DNA of 64,000 nucleotides from assembly GCA_037178975.1 (NCBI GenBank), contig JASJZH010000004.1, forward strand, positions 3,348,001-3,412,000. The letters are read 5' to 3'. This DNA comes from Oscheius tipulae (taxonomy: Eukaryota > Nematoda > Chromadorea > Rhabditida > Rhabditidae). A program made the position numbers and the translations under genes. The notes beneath the pieces were generated by a model. It worked only from the letters and a program-made list of their open reading frames with translations. It was not told where the DNA came from and made no database searches. Below, piece by piece: positions 59,531 to 64,000 of the stretch (position 1 is the first letter of the stretch; every line of letters starts with the position of its first letter).

Positions 59531-60745
59531 TTAGCAAATTGGCAGGGGTCCTTCGTAGGTTGTGTCTCTCGAAACTCCAACCAAAGAAGAATAGGCTCCT
59601 GTAGTGGCATTTGGAGCTAGACAAGGCTTGTTCCGTCTCAGTTGAATAGCACAAATAACGATATTGACACTGCTTTGATCGAACCTGAACCAGAGAATCT
59701 TTCAGTATCAAAAGAGTTGGATAGACCTGTGACATGAACTCTTCCCTTCTGAGCTGATAGCGCAGAAAGGAGTTGTTTCAGCTGGACTGATGCATTTTTC
59801 TGTCAACGAGCAGATCATGTTCCATTTGACGATTTCTTTAGCCATTTTGGACCGAACGACAAACATTGTGAGGGCTTGTCTCATCCCCGAGTCTCTTCCT
59901 CCCTTTGTCATCAGAGGTAGGTAGTCGAACATCCTCTCCGAAGTTGCCGAATATATTGTGTGACCAGCAGGATGTTCGGCGGAAAATGGCTCGACTTCAC
60001 CCGATCGAACTCGTTTGTAGAACTTTTCGAGTTCTGAGAGTGAGAAGAAACGGGCACTGGCATCAATGACCCAGAAGACTCTGTACTCTCTATACATTTC
60101 CTGAAACAAAGGTTCGAAAAAAATAGAAAGCGTCGAACCGCCATAAGAATCGGCTTGAAGGCGTAGCTCAAAAGTTTTTTGACGTGGGAAGGGTAGAGAT
60201 GAAACTGGAAGGGGACCACTTTCAGATTGCACACTTTCTTCAGATTGTCTCTCGAAAAATTGCTTTTGTTGAGTAGAAGATTGATCAAACCTGCTCAGTG
60301 GCGAGACCCAGATCATAGTAGATGATAGTATTGTTGGTTATTTGTCGGAGGCGTCGAATACTCTCTCGACTTTCCCCGTAGTGGTTAGCACTTGCGTAAG
60401 TGACGAAGACTACTTCACTTGTCTGAAACAAATTATGTCTAGCAAGAAAATAAGAGAACAAACTTTGAATGAGGTGACTGCCGACCCGACAACATTATCC
60501 AGAACTGATCGAACCTTTTCCATTGCTTCCTTCGGGAATCCACGTCCAAATGTCTCCTTCCCATCTTCGCCTATTGAAACAAATCTATTCTCTCTCGACA
60601 AGGGTACGGTAACATCCAGCGGGTCTTCGAAAGTCTCTCTTTCCAGATGAGACTTGGAGAAAAGAGTCGATCTGCCACAGAAAACAAACAAAACTCCAAT
60701 GAGGAGGACGAGAGGGAAATGAGTTCCGCGTCGTAGTCGACTCAT
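59531..60745 (-). CDS. DUF1647-type membrane-anchored protein
   Basis: N-terminus MSRLRRGTHFPLVLLIGVLF then VFCGRS, a type II signal anchor. The lumenal part includes VVFVTYASANHYGESRESIR, TIIYYDLGLATEQ, VPFQFHLYPSHV, YREYRVFWVIDASARFF and, after the last intron, HRFDQSSVNIVICAIQ. It ends TTYEGPLPIC. These blocks (DLGL near an N-terminal strand, W.D.S, RFDQS) follow the DUF1647 family of nematode proteins, which resemble glycosyltransferases. Four introns of 40-60 nt; about 330 aa. The catalytic role is inferred from fold likeness, not shown. The symbol is left blank. Confidence 0.8.
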
Positions 60746-60802
60746 TGGAACTGAAAAAGATTTTTTTGGTGGTTCAGACTGTACGAGACAGAAATTAGGG
60801 GA

Positions 60803-61123
60803 TTGATCTATACGGCGCCGAAAGATGTGTGGGAAAGAGTTTTGATGGGATACATTTTGCGAGGATCGACTATCATGTTGGCAGTTTCTACTAGTCGCCT
60901 AGATACAGCGCTGAAGCAAAATAATATGAAAGAAGAAGTTAACAGGGCTTCCACCCGTTTAAACAGATCCTATAAATTTGGAGAACGGCTTGAAGGGCTT
61001 CGCAGGAACTTTGAAAATTGGAAAAGAAGACCTACATGTGGCGGAGTGTCTCTAGAGAAGAACTCTTGTCTGGAGTTTCTCACTCTTAATTGGACGGAGA
61101 AGCAATTGGCAACAGGACATTAA
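60803..61123 (+). other. Unassigned open frame
   Basis: A 106-codon frame without an ATG at its opening (first in-frame ATG near 60846, MGYILRGSTIMLAVSTS). The sequence is Arg/Lys/Asn-rich in the second half and has no motif. It lies between the divergent DUF1647 start and the collagen 3' end. It may be a small gene but lacks support. Confidence 0.2.
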
Positions 61124-61145
61124 AACGAAGCATTTATTAGCAGTA

Positions 61146-62361
61146 TTAACGACGAGATCCGTCCTCGAAGAAGACTCCTCCGTCGATGGCGCAGTACTTG
61201 GGACAGATTCCCTTTTCTCCGCCCTGACCAGGTCTGAAGTTTGTACGTTTCTCAGAAAACAGTTAAGACTTACGGTCCAGCTGGCCCAGGAGCGCCGGGG
61301 TTACCATTAGTACCGTTGTCTCCATCAACTCCGTCAGGTCCCTTCTGTCCGGGTTCTCCTAAAATATATGACGTATGAGATTGAAGTTAACCAACCAGGA
61401 TTTCCATCTTTCCCAGGCTGGCCGGGCGGTCCAGGAGGTCCCTGTGGGCCAGCTTCTCCTGTAAACGAGGTGTGAATCACTACAAGTAGAATAAAGCCTA
61501 CCTGCCGGTCCAGGTTCTCCTTTTTGAATTGGCTCATTTGGTGCGTCTTCCCCGGGTTGCCCGGGGCTTCCAGGGGCGCCAGGATTTCCAGGGCTTAAAT
61601 CATTGTATTAACTTGGCTCAAATGAAATGGCTTACGGTCCGGGAGGTCCTTTAGTTCCAGGCTCACCCCGAATGGCATCATTTCCGGGAGAGCCAGGCTG
61701 GCCATCATGGCCGGCATCTCCAGGGGGTCCTGAAAAATTACTTTCAGCTACACCAGAGGCGTCAATTTACCAGGTGGCCCAGGAGGTCCAGCAGTTCCGG
61801 CAGGACAAGGTTTGCAAGGCGGGGGAGTTACCGGCTCACAGGGCTGTTGGGGAGGCTTGCCAGGATTGCCAGGAAGTCCATTAGCTCCTGGCTTACCGGG
61901 CCGACCAGGCTTTCCAGGGCTAAAAGAAAAAAGGGATTTCTTATTCTACTTTACCAAGTTGACTCACGTTCCAGCATTTCCAGGAGGTCCAGGGAGACAA
62001 CATCCTTCGCAACTACCAGAGGTTGACCCACTTCCCTTGGCTTCTCCAGTCAGGGCTGGCTCTCCGTATCCGGCCTGCCGGTTTATCCGGCCGGTTCTGT
62101 TTCCAGCAGGCAGAGTTCGAAGATGGTTTACCTCGGACCAGATATCCTTGGCAGATCCCTGAATAGAGATTCATCGTATATGTTAGAGAACAAACGCACC
62201 TTGCAGTAGCTGATGTCCTGATTAAGCTGATGCTTCACGGAAGTCACATAGTTATAGACCATCGGCAGTGTCACACAGACCGAAAGAACAGCCACGACCG
62301 AGAATGTGACAGCCGAATAGGCCACGAAACGGTAGGCCTTGATACGACCTTCGAGATCCAT
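61146..62361 (-). CDS. Nematode cuticle collagen
   Basis: Structural collagen of the cuticle. N-terminal domain MDLEGRIKAYRFVAYSAVTF then SVVAVLSVCVTLPMVYNYV, a membrane helix shared by worm cuticle collagens. A region with a furin-type site RINR (TGRINRQAGYGEP) precedes the repeats. A Cys cluster (GSCEGCCLPGPPGNAG) starts the first Gly-X-Y block. An interruption with CEPVTPPPCKPCPAG separates it from the main block (GPPGPPGPPGDAGHDGQPG and onward), which includes GEPGTKGPPG and GKDGNPGEPGQKG. The end is GICPKYCAIDGGVFFEDGSR with a closing Cys pair. About five short introns; about 340 aa. The Cys-flanked triple-helix layout is typical of col/dpy/sqt genes; the specific member cannot be named. 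Confidence 0.94.
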
Positions 62362-62582
62362 GATGGCTTGAACTCGAGCTTGACCAGGAACAGTTTTAAA
62401 GGACGGGACTCGTTAGGCAGGTCCGAAAAAAGAGACACGGGTGGATCGGCGACTTTTTACACATTCACAGGGAAGGACAATGAACTGTATATGGACACAA
62501 TTGACGGGATAGGCTTGTCTGTTGAACATCGCAGTCGAAATGTTGTTTCTGATAGCAGACGTCAGGAGATAAGCACCATTCG
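62362..62582. promoter_or_regulatory. Divergent promoter between collagen and secreted protein genes
   Basis: 221 bp between the collagen ATG (minus) and the ATG of the next plus-strand gene. A TTTAAA element (62395 region) lies about 30 bp upstream of the collagen ATG. No further motif can be assigned by eye. Confidence 0.4.
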
Positions 62583-63723
62583 ATGCGCGCCCCCACTTTA
62601 CTGACCCTTTTACTCGCAGGTGCCAATACCTCCCATTTCATGTTCAATCTATCTCTGCAGGCATTGTCAACGGACAGGACAATGTACAGTATACAGTTCT
62701 AGACAGACGGACGCTTCCCAGTGGAAGAGAGCTACAATCTATTCAAGAACATGTTGATGATCTCCCAGAATTGCCTACTGTGGGTTCCCTAATCAGTTGG
62801 TTTTTATCGATTCGGACAGGAAGCGGACGAAGAAGTGATGGTACCAGTAGACGATAATGGAAAAGTACTGCCCGGCTACGAAGTTCTCCTTCAGCCCAAA
62901 GTCGTCTACATCAGTCGAGCTGATCTTGAGAGACTGAATAACAGCAGACCAGTCGCCGCTCTTGAAAGAGGTCTGACTCTTCCTCTTTTTGTTCATTTGA
63001 ACTTTCAGTGGAAGACATTAAAATAACAGAAAAGCAAGATCCAATAGAGCCGTATCCTCCAAATGATTCGATTGCTTCTAATAATAACCAAATTCAAGGT
63101 TCTATTCCCCCATTGAGTATTGAGACGTACTGTTTTCAGACACTGTTGGCTCGGACTACGACGAAGCAGTTGTTCCCGACTCCATATTGCCAACGGTCAA
63201 AGACTATGTCGACTCAAAGGAAAAAGATGTGGACGTCGAAATTGTATGTGCAAAGTTCGTTTTTAGATGAGGAAGGATTTAGGGTGATGATGGATTGAAG
63301 GAAGAAGAATTGGAGAAACTGGAAAAGGAAATAGTCGAGGAGAAGGAAAATGAACAGAATCAAATGGACAAATTAGAAGAGAAGGAAGTCAGGGAAGATA
63401 TGACGGCAATTATGGAAAACGCGAAAGAGGAAGAGAAAAAGACTGACGAAGAAGTAGGATTGGATGAGTTTATCGAGGATATTGGAGAAAAGACTACAAC
63501 AGTCTCTGATCCACCGATTCTATTGGCTGGCCAGAATCAGAAACCGGAAGGGTACGTCTTGGACACGAGTAGTCTAGAAGAGCCGGAAGAACAAGCTGAA
63601 GAGGACCGAAAACCAAGTCGACTTCACAGAGGAGAGGTTATTGGAACACGCAGACGACCTGACTCAAGCAGAAAACAGTCTATTGGGCTTACTCTCGTCT
63701 TTTGTTCTCTTCTCTTTTTCTGA
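62583..63723 (+). CDS. Secreted Glu-rich protein, possibly GPI-anchored
   Basis: Start MRAPTLLTLLLAG, completed after a ~42-nt intron by IVNGQDNVQYTVLDRRTL: a good signal peptide ending near NGQ. The mature region has SIQEHVDDLPELPTVGSLIS, then VPVDDNGKVLPGYEVLLQPK and ISRADLERLNNSRPVAALER. A very acidic, Lys/Glu-rich stretch (LEKEIVEEKENEQNQMDKLE) and EDRKPSRLHRGEVI follow. The C-terminus is RRPDSSRKQSIGLTLVFCSLLFF, a short hydrophobic end after small residues, which fits a GPI-attachment signal (inference). AATAAA lies 8 bp after the stop. About 340 aa, four short introns. Family not recognised. Confidence 0.7.
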
Positions 63724-64000
63724 ACACTCTAATAAACATCGGTGATACTTTGAATAGAGCTTCATATTATTCCGGAACCTTTGCGTTGCACACGTTTTTG
63801 GACTCAACGGCTAGACACTGCTCCCCGATGATATAATCGTCCCACGTTTTTATTCTCATCGCTCTATAAAGGCACAGCGTATGACGTCTTTGTTCGAACA
63901 AATCTAGCCTTTGTTCTTGACAGTTCCGGAGTTTGAGCACTAACTATATAAGATGGGGCCAAAATGAAGAGCTAAAACGAACCCGCAAAATTTCAAATAA
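63724..64000 (+). promoter_or_regulatory. Possible promoter of a gene beyond the window
   Basis: Non-coding end of the window. Contains the AATAAA of the preceding gene (63731) and two TATA-like motifs, CTCTATAAAGGC near 63860 and CTATATAAGATGG near 63945, each in the right orientation for a plus-strand gene starting past 64000. No coding sequence seen. Confidence 0.35.

Overview
The window is nuclear DNA from a nematode. The clearest markers are a cuticle collagen with the nematode N-terminal domain (61146-62361, minus), two nematode-type nuclear hormone receptors, a DUF1647-type protein known mainly from worms, and dense genes cut by very short GT-AG introns of about 33-60 nt. Same-strand gene pairs spaced 100-400 bp apart, with acceptor-like sites just before start codons, look like worm operons with trans-splicing. 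No rRNA, CRISPR array or convincing tRNA was seen. Base composition is moderate in GC. A compact rhabditid-type genome is likely, but I cannot name the species.

Layout. 0.2-7.6 kb: an orphan plus-strand gene, then a minus-strand series of G3BP, CTF18 and SPO11. 8.8-14.9 kb: SWI/SNF ATPase (BRG1/swsn-4 type) and 17beta-HSD10. 15.5-19.1 kb: four worm genes I cannot name. 19.5-21.8 kb: a MARK/PAR-1 kinase. After a 2.4 kb gap come an HNF4-type nuclear receptor (24.2-26.0 kb), the minus-strand pair tetraspanin and PIG-S, mitochondrial ferredoxin, and small orphan genes to 34.5 kb. 34.6-40.5 kb: RCE1 and a metallophosphoesterase in a probable operon. The first large intron of the phosphoesterase holds a nearly complete Mutator-like (MULE) transposon with long inverted ends, and a TTAA-flanked hairpin is nested in its right arm. 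40.8-50.4 kb: Ras, NOP9, an espin-like ankyrin protein and cytosolic isoleucyl-tRNA synthetase. 50.4-54.5 kb: a long inverted-repeat element, a divergent nuclear receptor and Na,K-ATPase beta. 54.5-64 kb: two divergent small secreted-protein genes, a possible tail-anchored protein, purine nucleoside phosphorylase, an NTF2-like protein, the DUF1647 protein, collagen and a Glu-rich secreted protein.

Functional links are mostly housekeeping. SPO11 (meiotic breaks) and CTF18 (cohesion/PCNA loading) are adjacent on one strand. RCE1 processes CAAX proteins and a CAAX-bearing Ras lies about 5 kb away. A GPI-transamidase subunit and a protein with a possible GPI signal share the window. Only the first pair is close enough to suggest co-expression.

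Gene spans run from start to stop codon and include introns. Exon borders were read by eye from GT-AG signals, frame and family conservation, and a few remain ambiguous.
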